Source: Bacteroidia bacterium (GTDB lineage: Bacteria > Bacteroidota > Bacteroidia > Bacteroidales > Paludibacteraceae). Taken from it: 64,000 nt of DNA. Below the pieces are notes generated by a model. The model had not been told where the DNA came from and made no database searches. It was given only the letters and a program-made list of their open reading frames with translations. A program made the position numbers and the translations under genes. How positions within the stretch are numbered: the stretch's first letter is position 1; every line of letters begins with the position of its first letter. Shown piece after piece: positions 19,708 to 29,922 of the stretch. The stretch spans positions 62,001-126,000 of the forward strand of contig RZYM01000004.1 of NCBI GenBank assembly GCA_009930305.1, written 5' to 3'.

Positions 19708-20274
19708 ATGGATTCAAAACTGATAATATTTTCAGCACCTTCCGGATCAGGCAAAAGTACGATTATCAAATATTTGCTTGAGCAGAATCTTGGCATTGAA
19801 TTTTCAATATCAGCTACAAGTCGTCCGCCCCGCGGAACTGAAAAAAATGGGGTAGAGTACTATTTTATGAGTCCGGATGAATTCAAAGCAAAAATTGCAT
19901 CAGACGAATTTCTTGAATATCAAGAAGTTTACAAAGATAGATTTTACGGAACTCTTAAATCGGAAGTAGATAGAATCACTGCAAAAGGCAATACTACAAT
20001 TTTTGATGTTGATGTTTTAGGTGGACTGAATATAAAGAAAATGTACGGCGAAAACGCCTTGACTATTTTTGTTCAACCCCCAAGTGTCTTAGAATTATGC
20101 CACAGACTTGAACATAGAGGTACAGACTCTCCAGAGGTAATAGCTCAGAGAATAGCAAAGGCAGAATTTGAAATGACTTTTGCTAATAAATTTGATAAAA
20201 CAATAGTAAATGATAACTTGCAAGTTGCTCAACGAAATGCCGCCGAAATTATACGAGAATTTCTTGTTAGATAG
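19708..20274 (+). CDS. gmk: Guanylate kinase
   Basis: IIFSAPSGSGKSTIIKYLL, SATSRPPRGTEKNGVEYYFMS. Confidence 0.96.
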   Translation: MDSKLIIFSAPSGSGKSTIIKYLLEQNLGIEFSISATSRPPRGTEKNGVEYYFMSPDEFKAKIASDEFLEYQEVYKDRFYGTLKSEVDRITAKGNTTIFDVDVLGGLNIKKMYGENALTIFVQPPSVLELCHRLEHRGTDSPEVIAQRIAKAEFEMTFANKFDKTIVNDNLQVAQRNAAEIIREFLVR

Positions 20275-20869
20275 TGATTTGGCTGAGGTTAAAAAAGTAG
20301 GTTTGTATTTCGGTTCGTTTAATCCTATTCACAATGGTCATTTATCGTTGGCACGATTTATACTAGAGAATACTAATTTGCAAAAGTTGTGGTTTGTTGT
20401 TTCTCCTCAAAACCCATTTAAGCCTCAATCAATATTAGCTGATGACATGATGCGTTTTGAAATGGTAAGAATCGCTATAGAGGACGAGATTGATATGGAT
20501 GTTTCAGATGTTGAATTTTCGTTGCCTAAACCATCATACACAATTGATACATTAAACTATTTATCGCAAGAAAATCAGCATATTGAGTTTAGTTTGCTAA
20601 TAGGTGCTGATAACGTTGAGAATTTTTGTAAATGGAAGGATTATCAAAAAATTCTGAGCGAATATGATGTGTTAGTATATCCTAGAAATGGTTATGATTT
20701 GTCAGAAACGAATAATAAGTATCCTGAAATGCGTTGTTTAGAAGCACCTCTTTTCGATCTCTCGTCATCTTATGTGCGTAATTTACTGCGAGAAGGGAAG
20801 AACGTATCAGATTTACTTAAACCGGAAGTCCTGAAATATATTAAATCTAATAACATATACAATAACTAA
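20264..20869 (+). CDS. nadD: Nicotinate-nucleotide adenylyltransferase
   Basis: VGLYFGSFNPIHNGHLSLARF, LIGADNVENFCKWKDY; no ATG near the domain start, TTG at 20264 overlapping gmk is likely. Confidence 0.93.
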   Translation: MLDSDLAEVKKVGLYFGSFNPIHNGHLSLARFILENTNLQKLWFVVSPQNPFKPQSILADDMMRFEMVRIAIEDEIDMDVSDVEFSLPKPSYTIDTLNYLSQENQHIEFSLLIGADNVENFCKWKDYQKILSEYDVLVYPRNGYDLSETNNKYPEMRCLEAPLFDLSSSYVRNLLREGKNVSDLLKPEVLKYIKSNNIYNN

Positions 20870-20946
20870 AAAACGAATTACCCCAAAAATATTTTCCGTT
20901 AATTTTAGTAGTTACTTCTATTTAAGTCCTAATGTTTTTACTTGCT

Positions 20947-21831
20947 TTATTGTAGTTTTTCAAACCCTCTATTTACAAATGGCAGGCATATGTATAATGC
21001 TGAATGCCAATATTCCCAGTCGTGTCCGCCATCGCGAACTCTAAATTGATATGGTATTGAGGCTTTTTTCATGGCTTGAACAAAGTATACATTGCCATTA
21101 AAAAGGAAGTCGTCATCTCCGCAATCAATAAACCACCTGATTGATTGTAATTGTTTTATTGTAGAAGGATCTGCATTTGTAATGAATTTTGTGCAGTCGT
21201 TTTCCTCTATTGATTTGTCTAAATCTTTGCGTAAGATATCAAGTTCTGTATTCTCATCAATTTTGTCGCGCCCTTCCAAAGACATCGATGCGCTCATTGC
21301 ATATACACTTCCAAATACGTCCGAATGGTGTTGAGCATACGATACTGATCCGCCGCCTCCCATTGACAATCCTGCGATTGCTCTATGTCTTTTGTCGGTT
21401 TTTATGCGATATGTTGATTCTATATACGGCATAAATTCATTAAAGAAGAAAGTTTCGTATTGCCAATTAGGCATATTGAAATATCCGTTTATTTCGCCTG
21501 CAAATAAATTACCTCCGGCATTAGGAGTTACTATTATCATTTCGTCTATTTCGTCTGAAGCGAGAAGTCTGTTATAAACCTCTAATAAATCACCTTTTTG
21601 TGCCCAACATTGGTTTTTATCCCACATCCCATGCAAAAGATACAAAATAGGATATTTATGATCCGTTTGCTCATCATATCTAGCCGGTAACAAGATAGAA
21701 TAAGTACGATATGTATTTAAAGTTTTACTTTGTATAGAATCTATAACAATTTGACTTGGCGATGATTTTTTTGCCATTGTAGTTGATGTTGCAAACAATA
21801 CTATTAAGTACAAAACTATATACTTTCTCAT
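20947..21831 (-). CDS. Secreted esterase (esterase D/FrmB-like alpha/beta hydrolase)
   Basis: YPILYLLHGMWDKNQCW, AIAGLSMGGGGSVSYA, GGHDWEYW; signal peptide. Confidence 0.87.
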   Translation of the reverse strand: MRKYIVLYLIVLFATSTTMAKKSSPSQIVIDSIQSKTLNTYRTYSILLPARYDEQTDHKYPILYLLHGMWDKNQCWAQKGDLLEVYNRLLASDEIDEMIIVTPNAGGNLFAGEINGYFNMPNWQYETFFFNEFMPYIESTYRIKTDKRHRAIAGLSMGGGGSVSYAQHHSDVFGSVYAMSASMSLEGRDKIDENTELDILRKDLDKSIEENDCTKFITNADPSTIKQLQSIRWFIDCGDDDFLFNGNVYFVQAMKKASIPYQFRVRDGGHDWEYWHSALYICLPFVNRGFEKLQ

Positions 21832-21880
21832 ATTTTTAATGTTTAAATTGTTAAGATTATTTCCATACCCAAAGTATTAT

Positions 21881-22354
21881 TTATTCGTGATGATATGATT
21901 CGCCTTTGATTATGGTAAAGGCTCTATATAATTGCTCCACAAAGATAAGTCGAACCATTTGATGCGAAAATGTCATTTTTGATAGTGATATTTTTTTTGA
22001 TATTTGTTTGTAAACAGCGTCCGAGAATCCGTATGGACCACCAATAACAAAAACCAATTTGCGTGTGCCTTTATTCCTATATTTACTGATAATCCCAGAA
22101 AACTCGACCGATGTAGGTTGATCTCCATGTTCGTCAAGTAAGATTATTTCGTCTGCATTTTCAGTGGCGTTTAATATAGCTTCGCCCTCTTTCCCTTTTT
22201 GAGTATCCTCAGGCATATTCTTTGTATTTTTTAATTCGGCTATAGTTTGCCATTCAAAGTCCGTGTAATGTTTTAACCTTTGTATGTAATTATCAATCAG
22301 TTTGTTGATGTATTCATCACTGGTTTTGCCAACAACAAGTAGTGTTATTTTCAT
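21881..22354 (-). CDS. rlmH: 23S rRNA (pseudouridine1915-N3)-methyltransferase RlmH
   Basis: MKITLLVVGKTSDEYI, FVIGGPYGFSDAVY, LSKMTFSHQMVRLIFVEQLYRA; start set at the internal ATG 22354. Confidence 0.95.
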   Translation of the reverse strand: MKITLLVVGKTSDEYINKLIDNYIQRLKHYTDFEWQTIAELKNTKNMPEDTQKGKEGEAILNATENADEIILLDEHGDQPTSVEFSGIISKYRNKGTRKLVFVIGGPYGFSDAVYKQISKKISLSKMTFSHQMVRLIFVEQLYRAFTIIKGESYHHE

Positions 22355-22443
22355 ATTATTTTTTACCTTTGTGTTGTATTCTGGGCTATTATTTTTGTTA
22401 TCATATACAAATGTCGGAATAAAACCTGATAAAATCAAACAAC

Positions 22444-22839
22444 ATGAAAAATACATTTTTGTTTGCCATATTGTGGATGATGCTTGTTTCATTGCCTATA
22501 TATTCGCAAGTTGGTGATAGCCAAAAATTAATAACTTGTATATCGAAAGGTGATATTTCGACGCTGTCTAAGTATTTTGAGCCGGGAATCGAAATATCAA
22601 TACTTGGCAAAGGCGATATTTTGTCAAAGCAGCAAGCCGAGTCTGCACTATCTGATTTTTTTTCAGGTAAATCGGTTTCATCATGCAAAATTTCGCATCA
22701 AGGCAATAATGGAAATGTCAGTTTTTGCATTATTACATTGACAATGAGTAATAGAGAAGAGTACAGAGTATATGTATTGACTAAAAAAGTAGGTGAACAA
22801 CCGAGAATACAACAATTTAGAATAGATTATGTTGATTGA
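22444..22839 (+). CDS. DUF4783-like secreted protein
   Basis: Signal peptide and FLFAILWMML..QVGD..KLITCISKGDISTLSKYFEPGIEISI pattern. Confidence 0.75.
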   Translation: MKNTFLFAILWMMLVSLPIYSQVGDSQKLITCISKGDISTLSKYFEPGIEISILGKGDILSKQQAESALSDFFSGKSVSSCKISHQGNNGNVSFCIITLTMSNREEYRVYVLTKKVGEQPRIQQFRIDYVD

Positions 22840-23674
22840 CAAAAATTTAACAGAAGAAATTAAATACTGGTTCAGTGAAGATATAGGTGATGGAGATCAC
22901 ACGTCATTATCTTGTATACCACAAACAGCCATTGGTAAGTCTCGCTTGATTATTAAAGATACAGGTATTTTAGCGGGCGTTGAAGTTGCAGAAAAAATAT
23001 TTCATGCATTCGATACTGATTTAAAAATGACGGTATTTATAAAAGACGGTGCATCTGTTAAACCCGGAGATGTTGCATTTGAAGTTGAAGGTAAGGTCTT
23101 GTCGTTGTTACAAACCGAAAGATTAATGTTGAATATTATGCAACGTATGAGTGGAGTAGCAACCATTACATCCAAATATGTAAAAAGGCTCGAAGGATTA
23201 AAAACAAAAGTTCTAGACACACGTAAAACAACTCCCGGATTGAGATTGCTCGAAAAACAAGCTGTTAAAATTGGAGGAGGAGAAAATCACCGCATTGGTC
23301 TATACGATATGATTTTATTAAAAGATAATCATGTTGATTTTGCAGGTGGTATTGAAAATGCTATTAATTCGGCTATAAAATATTGTGCAGAAAAAGGTAA
23401 GAATCTTAAAATTGAAATAGAAGTGCGCAATTTTGACGAATTGAATAGAGTATTGAAATTAGGAGGTATAGACCGAATAATGTTAGATAACTTTACTCCT
23501 GAAAATACCAAGAAAGCTGTTGAACTTATTGGCGGAAGATACGAAACAGAATCGTCTGGTGGTATTACTTATGATACTTTGCGTACTTACGCCGAATGCG
23601 GAGTCGATTATATTTCAGTAGGCGCTTTGACACACTCTGTTAAGAGTTTGGATATGAGTTTTAAAGCCGTTTAA
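22829..23674 (+). CDS. nadC: Nicotinate-nucleotide pyrophosphorylase (carboxylating)
   Basis: EDIGDGDHTSLSCIP, TRKTTPGLRLLEKQAVKIGGGENHRIGLYDMILLKDNH. Confidence 0.96.
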   Translation: MLIDKNLTEEIKYWFSEDIGDGDHTSLSCIPQTAIGKSRLIIKDTGILAGVEVAEKIFHAFDTDLKMTVFIKDGASVKPGDVAFEVEGKVLSLLQTERLMLNIMQRMSGVATITSKYVKRLEGLKTKVLDTRKTTPGLRLLEKQAVKIGGGENHRIGLYDMILLKDNHVDFAGGIENAINSAIKYCAEKGKNLKIEIEVRNFDELNRVLKLGGIDRIMLDNFTPENTKKAVELIGGRYETESSGGITYDTLRTYAECGVDYISVGALTHSVKSLDMSFKAV

Positions 23675-25030
23675 ATGTCAAATAACGATAGTCTTTCTTT
23701 AGGAACTGAGCGAATATGGGTTTTGCTTAGGCAATATGCTGTACCATCAATTGTTGCGATGACCGCATCCTCTTTATACAATATGGTGGATAGTATATTT
23801 ATTGGCCAAGGTGTTGGAACTCTCGCAATTGCCGGTTTGGCAATTACTTTCCCTTTTATGAATTTAGCAGCGGCGTTTGGAGCAATGGTTGGAGTGGGAG
23901 CATCAACGGTAATATCTGTAAAATTAGGTCAGAAAGATGTTGAAGGGGCAGAACATGCAATGGGCAATGTTGTATTGCTTAACATAATGATAGGACTTAT
24001 ATTTATGGTAGTTTCTCTCTCGTTTCTGGATAATATACTTATATTTTTTGGAGCAAGCGAAGCGACATTACCATATGCTCGTGATTATATGAAAATAATC
24101 TTATATGGCAATCTTATAACTCACGTTTATTTAGGTCTGAATGCTGTAATGCGTTCTTCAGGCTATCCACGTAGCTCAATGTATACAACTTTGTTTGCAG
24201 TCGTTATTAATGGATTATTTAATTATTTGTTTATTTTTGTTTTTAATATGGGTATCAAAGGATCTGCCTTGGGTACTGTTTTAGCTCAGATTTTAGCTTT
24301 ACTAGTTGTATTGTGGCATTTTAGCAGACCCTCTACTTTTTTGCGTTTCAAATTGAGCATGTTTAAATTTAGATTAACTGTTGCGCGTAATATTTTGGCA
24401 ATCGGTTTGTCTCCATTTTTTATTAATGTATGTGCTTGTCTGGTTGTTATGCTTATTAATAATGGTTTGAAAACCCATGGAGGTGACTTGTATATAGGTG
24501 CTTATGGCATCAATAACAGAATAATATTCTTTTTCATTATGATAGTAATGGGCTTGAATCAAGGCATGCAGCCCATAGTAGGCTATAACTATGGAGCGAG
24601 AAAATTGGATAGGGTTATGTCTGGATTTAAGATGACAGTAATAAGTGCAGTTGCAGTGACTACTATAGGCTTTTTAATTTGTCAATGCTTTCCAAAATCT
24701 GTAATTTCATTATTTACAAAAGATTCAGAATTAATTGAGATAAGTGAGCATGCTTTACGTATTATTACATTTATATTCCCTGTAGTAGGATATCAAATGG
24801 TAGCTACTAATCTTTTCCAATCAGTGGGTCTTGCTAAAAAGGCAATTTTTTTGTCTTTAAATAGGCAAATGCTTTTTTTGATACCATTTCTGATTGTCTT
24901 GCCAAAATTTTTTGGAGCTGAAGGTGTTTGGTGGAGTATGCCGATGGCGGATTTCGTATCTTCAATTGTTGTTTCAATATTATTAATACATCAAATCAAA
25001 CAGTTTAAGGCTGAGTATCAAAAAAACTAA
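23675..25030 (+). CDS. MATE family efflux transporter
   Basis: PSIVAMTASSLYNMVDSIFIGQGVGTLAIAGL, GLNQGMQPIVGYNYGA. Confidence 0.93.
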   Translation: MSNNDSLSLGTERIWVLLRQYAVPSIVAMTASSLYNMVDSIFIGQGVGTLAIAGLAITFPFMNLAAAFGAMVGVGASTVISVKLGQKDVEGAEHAMGNVVLLNIMIGLIFMVVSLSFLDNILIFFGASEATLPYARDYMKIILYGNLITHVYLGLNAVMRSSGYPRSSMYTTLFAVVINGLFNYLFIFVFNMGIKGSALGTVLAQILALLVVLWHFSRPSTFLRFKLSMFKFRLTVARNILAIGLSPFFINVCACLVVMLINNGLKTHGGDLYIGAYGINNRIIFFFIMIVMGLNQGMQPIVGYNYGARKLDRVMSGFKMTVISAVAVTTIGFLICQCFPKSVISLFTKDSELIEISEHALRIITFIFPVVGYQMVATNLFQSVGLAKKAIFLSLNRQMLFLIPFLIVLPKFFGAEGVWWSMPMADFVSSIVVSILLIHQIKQFKAEYQKN

Positions 25031-25040
25031 ATTATCATCT

Positions 25041-25679
25041 ATGGCTGAAAATAAAATAATTATTTCAATAGGCAGGCAATTTGGTAGCGGAGGACGTGTT
25101 ATTGGTAGAATGCTAGCCGATTATTTCAAAATTCCGTATTACGATAAGGAACTTATTAGATGTGCGTCCGAAGACAGCGGTATTAAAGATGAGTTCTTTA
25201 AACGTGCTGACGAACGTCAATCCGGTGGTTTGTTATCAGCTTTGCATTTGGATTGGTCTTTAGGATCAATGTTTATGCCGGTAGGACAAGATAATGTCTT
25301 ATCAGGTGAATCTTTATTTAAGTTGCAATCTGAGGCTATAAAACGAGTTGCGCAAAACTCTTGCGTAATTGTTGGTAGGTGTGGTAACTATGTATTAAGG
25401 GATGACCCGGCATTATTTTCTGTGTTTATAACTGCCGATATTGAAACGCGTGTAAAACGAGTATCAACGCTTAAGGAATATGATGTGCAAGGAGAGAATA
25501 TTGAAAGTTTGGTGCGAAAAGCCGATAAGTCTCGTGCATCATATTATAATTATTATGCTAACACAGAATGGGGGGTAGCATCAACCTACGATTTGTGTAT
25601 TAATTCTTCTGTTTGCGGTATTGAAAAAACTGCTGAGATAATTGCCGAAGTAATAAAAATTACTCATTTTTCTAATTAA
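25041..25679 (+). CDS. Cytidylate kinase-like family protein
   Basis: IISIGRQFGSGGRVIGRMLADYFKIPYYDKELI, VIVGRCGNYVL. Confidence 0.88.
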   Translation: MAENKIIISIGRQFGSGGRVIGRMLADYFKIPYYDKELIRCASEDSGIKDEFFKRADERQSGGLLSALHLDWSLGSMFMPVGQDNVLSGESLFKLQSEAIKRVAQNSCVIVGRCGNYVLRDDPALFSVFITADIETRVKRVSTLKEYDVQGENIESLVRKADKSRASYYNYYANTEWGVASTYDLCINSSVCGIEKTAEIIAEVIKITHFSN

Positions 25680-25684
25680 AGCAT

Positions 25685-25717
25685 AAAAAAAGTCCCGAAG
25701 TACTTCGAGACTTTTTT
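25685..25717. terminator. Bidirectional terminator
   Basis: AAAAAAGTC-c-CGAAGTACTTCG-a-GACTTTTTT. Confidence 0.8.
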
Positions 25718-25737
25718 ATTAAAATATGATTTTATTA

Positions 25738-26508
25738 TTACTTGCTTTCTTCAACAACTCCTGCTAATTCAGGGTCAATTAAGATACGTCCGCAGTGCTC
25801 GCAAACAATTATCTTTTTGCGAAGACGAATGTCTAATTGACGTTGTGCCGGTATTTTATTAAAGCAACCGCCACAAGCATCACGTTGTATATATACAACT
25901 GCTAATCCATTGTGTGCATTTTTACGAATACGTTTAAATGCTTGTAATAAACGAGATTCAATCATTGCCTCAATTTTCTTAGCATCTTCGCGTAAACGTT
26001 CTTCTTCTTGTTTTGTTTCAACAATGATTTCGTCTAACTCTTCTTTCTTTTCGTTTAGTACAATTGTTTTATCTTCCAATAAATATTTAGATTTTTCGTA
26101 TTCTTCGTTTTTGCGTTCAATAGCAACACTGTAATCGCGGATATTCTTTTGTGCTAATTCAATTTCCAATGATTGAAATTCAATTTCTTTGCTCAAATAG
26201 TCAAATTCGCGGTTATTACGAACATTGTCAATTTGCTCTTTATATTTTGCAATCAATGCATTTGAATCAGCCATATTCTGATTGCGTTTTGCAATTTCTG
26301 CATTGATATTTGCAATTTCTGTCTCTATGTTTTTTAGACGAGTTTGTAAACCAATGATTTCATCTTCTAAATCTTGTACTTCGCCAGGTAGTTCACCACG
26401 TAAAATCTTGATTTTATCTATGTCTGACACGATTGTTTGTAAATCGTACAAGGCTTTCAGTTTCTGTTCTACTGAAATTTCTTTTGCGTCCTGAGTTTTT
26501 TCTGCCAT
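25738..26508 (-). CDS. C4-type zinc ribbon coiled-coil protein (CdsZ/DUF164-like)
   Basis: Long coiled coil then CGGCFNKIPAQRQLDIRLRKKIIVCEHCGRILI. Confidence 0.9.
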   Translation of the reverse strand: MAEKTQDAKEISVEQKLKALYDLQTIVSDIDKIKILRGELPGEVQDLEDEIIGLQTRLKNIETEIANINAEIAKRNQNMADSNALIAKYKEQIDNVRNNREFDYLSKEIEFQSLEIELAQKNIRDYSVAIERKNEEYEKSKYLLEDKTIVLNEKKEELDEIIVETKQEEERLREDAKKIEAMIESRLLQAFKRIRKNAHNGLAVVYIQRDACGGCFNKIPAQRQLDIRLRKKIIVCEHCGRILIDPELAGVVEESK

Positions 26509-26519
26509 AATGCTGGATT

Positions 26520-27302
26520 TTATAGACAATATATTGGATTGTGCTCCTTTTCTGAATTTAGGATTGCAAAGGTAGGCATTTTTTTTGAAAGTATTTCAAA
26601 AAAAATCTCTTTTGTGTATTGTTCTGATTCAAAATGTCCGATATCAGCTAAAATAAATCTTTTATCGGCCTTGAAAAAATCATGATATTTTAAATCACTT
26701 GTAACAAATATATCTGCACAGAGTTCTTTTGCTTTTGAAATTAAGAATGATCCACTGCCTCCGCAAACAGCTATAGTTTTAATTTTTCTATCGCTAATTT
26801 GTGAATGTTTGAGACATATAGGATTGAATGTATATTCCAATTGTTTTAAAAAGTCCATGCAACTAATAGGCTCATTCAATGTTCCTATCATGCCAAAACC
26901 GCTATTTGTACAATCGGATTCTAAAATTTTGCAGTTGTTGAGGTTCAGCTTTTTACACATTCTACCACTTACCCCATTAAACACTTTGTCCATGTTTGTA
27001 TGGGCCGAATATAATGCGATATTGTGTTCAATCGCTATTCTTACACAACCGCTAATCGGTTCGTCTGTAATTTTTTTTAATCCGTCAAATAATAAAGGAT
27101 GATGTGAAAGTATGAAATTACAATTTTTCTCAATTGCTTCGGATATTACAGTTTCGGTTATGTCTATACAAAGCATCACTCCACTTACAATCGCATCGCC
27201 ATTAGTTAATTGCCATCCGCAATTATCCCACTCTTCTTGTAACGAAAGAGGCGCATATTCTTCTACATATTTTGCGATGTCCGAACTTGTTACGGTTTGC
27301 AT
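26520..27302 (-). CDS. Nif3-like dinuclear metal center hexameric protein
   Basis: WDNCGWQLTNG, ILSHHPLLFDGLKKI, ALYSAHTNMDKVFNGVS, VTSDLKYHDFF. Confidence 0.93.
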   Translation of the reverse strand: MQTVTSSDIAKYVEEYAPLSLQEEWDNCGWQLTNGDAIVSGVMLCIDITETVISEAIEKNCNFILSHHPLLFDGLKKITDEPISGCVRIAIEHNIALYSAHTNMDKVFNGVSGRMCKKLNLNNCKILESDCTNSGFGMIGTLNEPISCMDFLKQLEYTFNPICLKHSQISDRKIKTIAVCGGSGSFLISKAKELCADIFVTSDLKYHDFFKADKRFILADIGHFESEQYTKEIFFEILSKKMPTFAILNSEKEHNPIYCL

Positions 27303-29293
27303 AAAATCATTGTTGATGATGCCGGTACAGTCAAATATTCTTTATTAAATTTGAATATACCATTTTGATTGATACTCTCTCCGTTGCTTATTACCCACCA
27401 ATTTTCTTGTGGTATTTCTAAACTTATTCCGTACCTATTGCCATTGTGTATAACTAATATTCGATTCCATCTATCGCCATTAGCGTTGTTATCAATAGTG
27501 TATGCAACTACGCACGCCTGACGCGGATCAAGAAAATGTAGGTTATCTTGAATCATTTTTGTGGTAGGCATTCTGAAAGCAGGGTGATTTTTGCGAAGTG
27601 AAATCAAACCCTTATAATATTGATACATAGATTCGTTAGTTTTTTTTAAATCCCAATCAATTTGATTTATGCTATCAGGTGATTGATACGAATTATGTAT
27701 TCCTTTTTTATTTCTCATAATTTCTTCACCAGCATAAATGAAAGGTATTCCTTGTGCTGTAAAGACAACGGATTGAGCAAGCTTATTGAACTTCTTAAGT
27801 TCTTGCGGAGTGACTCCTTCCGGTGCTGAGTATGATAATTTGTCGGTTAGACATAAATCGTCGTGGCAAGATACATAATTAATTACTTGCGATGGCTGAT
27901 TTGCAAAAGGTGCATTGGAGTAATTAATCAGTCCGTAATGAATCTGATCGTGTTTAGTTGCTCCTATGATGCCGAATTTAATAGTTTCATCGTAACCTTG
28001 TTTACCACATGCAAATCCGGGTTCTTTTGCATTTGCCCAACTACCTTTTAGAGCATCACGCAAATCATCACTAAAAACAGCAATTCCGTCCATCTGATTG
28101 GCATTCTGTTTTACTGCACGCTGCTCGTATGGGAGTGGAGAATCACCTGCAGTCCAACCTTCTCCATATATTAAAATAGTAGGATCGATTTCGTTTAATG
28201 CAGCCCGTATTAAATTCATGGTTTCAATATCGTGTATACCCATTAAGTCAAATCTAAATCCGTCAACGTGATATTCTGTTACCCAATATTTTACAGATTC
28301 GATAATGTATTTGCGAACCATAGCTCGTTCTGAAGCGGTTTCGTTACCACAGCCTGATGCATTTGAAAAACTTCCATCCGCATTATGGCGATAGTAATAA
28401 CCGGGTGTAATCATATTGAAGTTTGATATTTCGCACTTGAACGTATGGTTATAAACGACGTCCATTATAATGCGGATACCATTTTTGTGTAATGATTGCA
28501 CCATTTGTTTAAATTCTTTGATGCGGCAAATAGGGTCGTATGGGTTTGTAGAATAGCTGCCTTCAGGAACATTGAAATTTGCAGGATCGTAGCCCCAATT
28601 ATATTTATTCTCTTTTAGTTTTGTTTCATTTATTGATGCATAGTCAAACGAAGGCAATAAATGTATATGGGTGATGCCTAATTCCTTTAAGTGGTCTATA
28701 CCTGTTCTTTGACCGAATGAATTAACGGTTCCTTTTTCTGTAAATGCCAAAAACTTGCCTTTATTCTTCATTCCCGAATTTGCAGCCATTGAAAAATCGC
28801 GAACATGTACTTCGTAAAGCATAATGTCGTTGAATGTATTTTGAGTCGGACGTTGATCATTTTCCCATCCTTCAGGATTAGTTTCTTGCATGTCGACAAT
28901 AGCACCTCTCAATCCGTTTACGCCAACAGCTTTTGCGTACGATCCGGGGCTTTCTCTTAACCATTCATTCTCAAATTGAACTTGAAATGTATAAAAGAGT
29001 CCTTTTAGATCTCCATCTGAACTTACTTCCCAAATACCATCTTCCATTTTAATCATCAACATGGTTTCTATTGGGTCTTCGTCAATGCCTGCTTTGTATA
29101 TTCTTACTTTAGCACTATCAATATCAGGCGACCAAATTTTGAAAGTAGTTTTTGAAGGGGTATAAGTAACTTCCAAATCATTGTTATTGTATATAGGATA
29201 GTTATCGAAGGACTTATAGTGTGTTGGAAAATCAAATGATGTCATAGATATGGCAATAAAAAATATTAATACGATTTGAATAGTATTTTTCAT
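27290..29293 (-). CDS. pulA: Type I pullulanase
   Basis: YNWGYDPANFNVPEGSYSTNP, GFRFDLMGIHD, YGEGWTAG, CBM48-like N-terminus. Confidence 0.93.
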   Translation of the reverse strand: MKNTIQIVLIFFIAISMTSFDFPTHYKSFDNYPIYNNNDLEVTYTPSKTTFKIWSPDIDSAKVRIYKAGIDEDPIETMLMIKMEDGIWEVSSDGDLKGLFYTFQVQFENEWLRESPGSYAKAVGVNGLRGAIVDMQETNPEGWENDQRPTQNTFNDIMLYEVHVRDFSMAANSGMKNKGKFLAFTEKGTVNSFGQRTGIDHLKELGITHIHLLPSFDYASINETKLKENKYNWGYDPANFNVPEGSYSTNPYDPICRIKEFKQMVQSLHKNGIRIIMDVVYNHTFKCEISNFNMITPGYYYRHNADGSFSNASGCGNETASERAMVRKYIIESVKYWVTEYHVDGFRFDLMGIHDIETMNLIRAALNEIDPTILIYGEGWTAGDSPLPYEQRAVKQNANQMDGIAVFSDDLRDALKGSWANAKEPGFACGKQGYDETIKFGIIGATKHDQIHYGLINYSNAPFANQPSQVINYVSCHDDLCLTDKLSYSAPEGVTPQELKKFNKLAQSVVFTAQGIPFIYAGEEIMRNKKGIHNSYQSPDSINQIDWDLKKTNESMYQYYKGLISLRKNHPAFRMPTTKMIQDNLHFLDPRQACVVAYTIDNNANGDRWNRILVIHNGNRYGISLEIPQENWWVISNGESINQNGIFKFNKEYLTVPASSTMILCKP

Positions 29294-29456
29294 AATGTTA
29301 TGTTTCGGGTGAGTTTTTTAGGGTACCGTTTTTTCGGTTTGGAGTTGTAGTAAGGTTTGTTCTATAGGCTTACAAGTTTATAGTTAAGTTTTAGGATTCT
29401 AATTCTACAAAAATAAGGTTTATTTTTTTATTTCTTGCAGATAATAAAAAGAATTG

Positions 29457-29464
29457 TATATTTG
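29457..29464 (+). promoter_or_regulatory. Bacteroidota -7 element (TATATTTG) for nfeD-SPFH
   Basis: TAnnTTTG with TTG at 29435-29437, 19 nt spacer. Confidence 0.5.
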
Positions 29465-29489
29465 TATATAAAAAATAATAAACTACAAT

Positions 29490-29918
29490 ATGGAACCATA
29501 TCATTATTGGCTAATTGCTGCTATTCTACTAACAATATTAGAAATATTTACTGCAACATTTTCCGTATTTTGTTTTGCAATAGGTTGTATTTTTGCTGTA
29601 ATCTCAGCTTTGTGCGGATTAAACTTTAATTGGCAAGTCCTCTCCTTAATAATTGGCACAGTGCTTGGCTTTGTTTTAGTCAGACCATTTGCCCTGAAAT
29701 TTTTAAATAAGAAAAAGAATATAGCAACTAATGCGGATGCTCTGATTGGACGAATTGCAGTAGTTTCTGAAACCATAGAAGCTTCTAAAGGTACCGGTCG
29801 GGTTATGGTTGATGGGGATGATTGGAAGGCTATAACGTCTGATAATGAGATTATTGAAAAAGGTGATAAAGTAAAAATTGTTGGAAGGGATAGCATTATA
29901 TTAACCGTAAAAAAATAA
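29490..29918 (+). CDS. NfeD-like membrane protein
   Basis: TM helices then OB-fold: ALIGRIAVVSETIEASKGTGRVMVDGDDWKA. Confidence 0.9.
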   Translation: MEPYHYWLIAAILLTILEIFTATFSVFCFAIGCIFAVISALCGLNFNWQVLSLIIGTVLGFVLVRPFALKFLNKKKNIATNADALIGRIAVVSETIEASKGTGRVMVDGDDWKAITSDNEIIEKGDKVKIVGRDSIILTVKK

Positions 29919-29922
29919 AATT

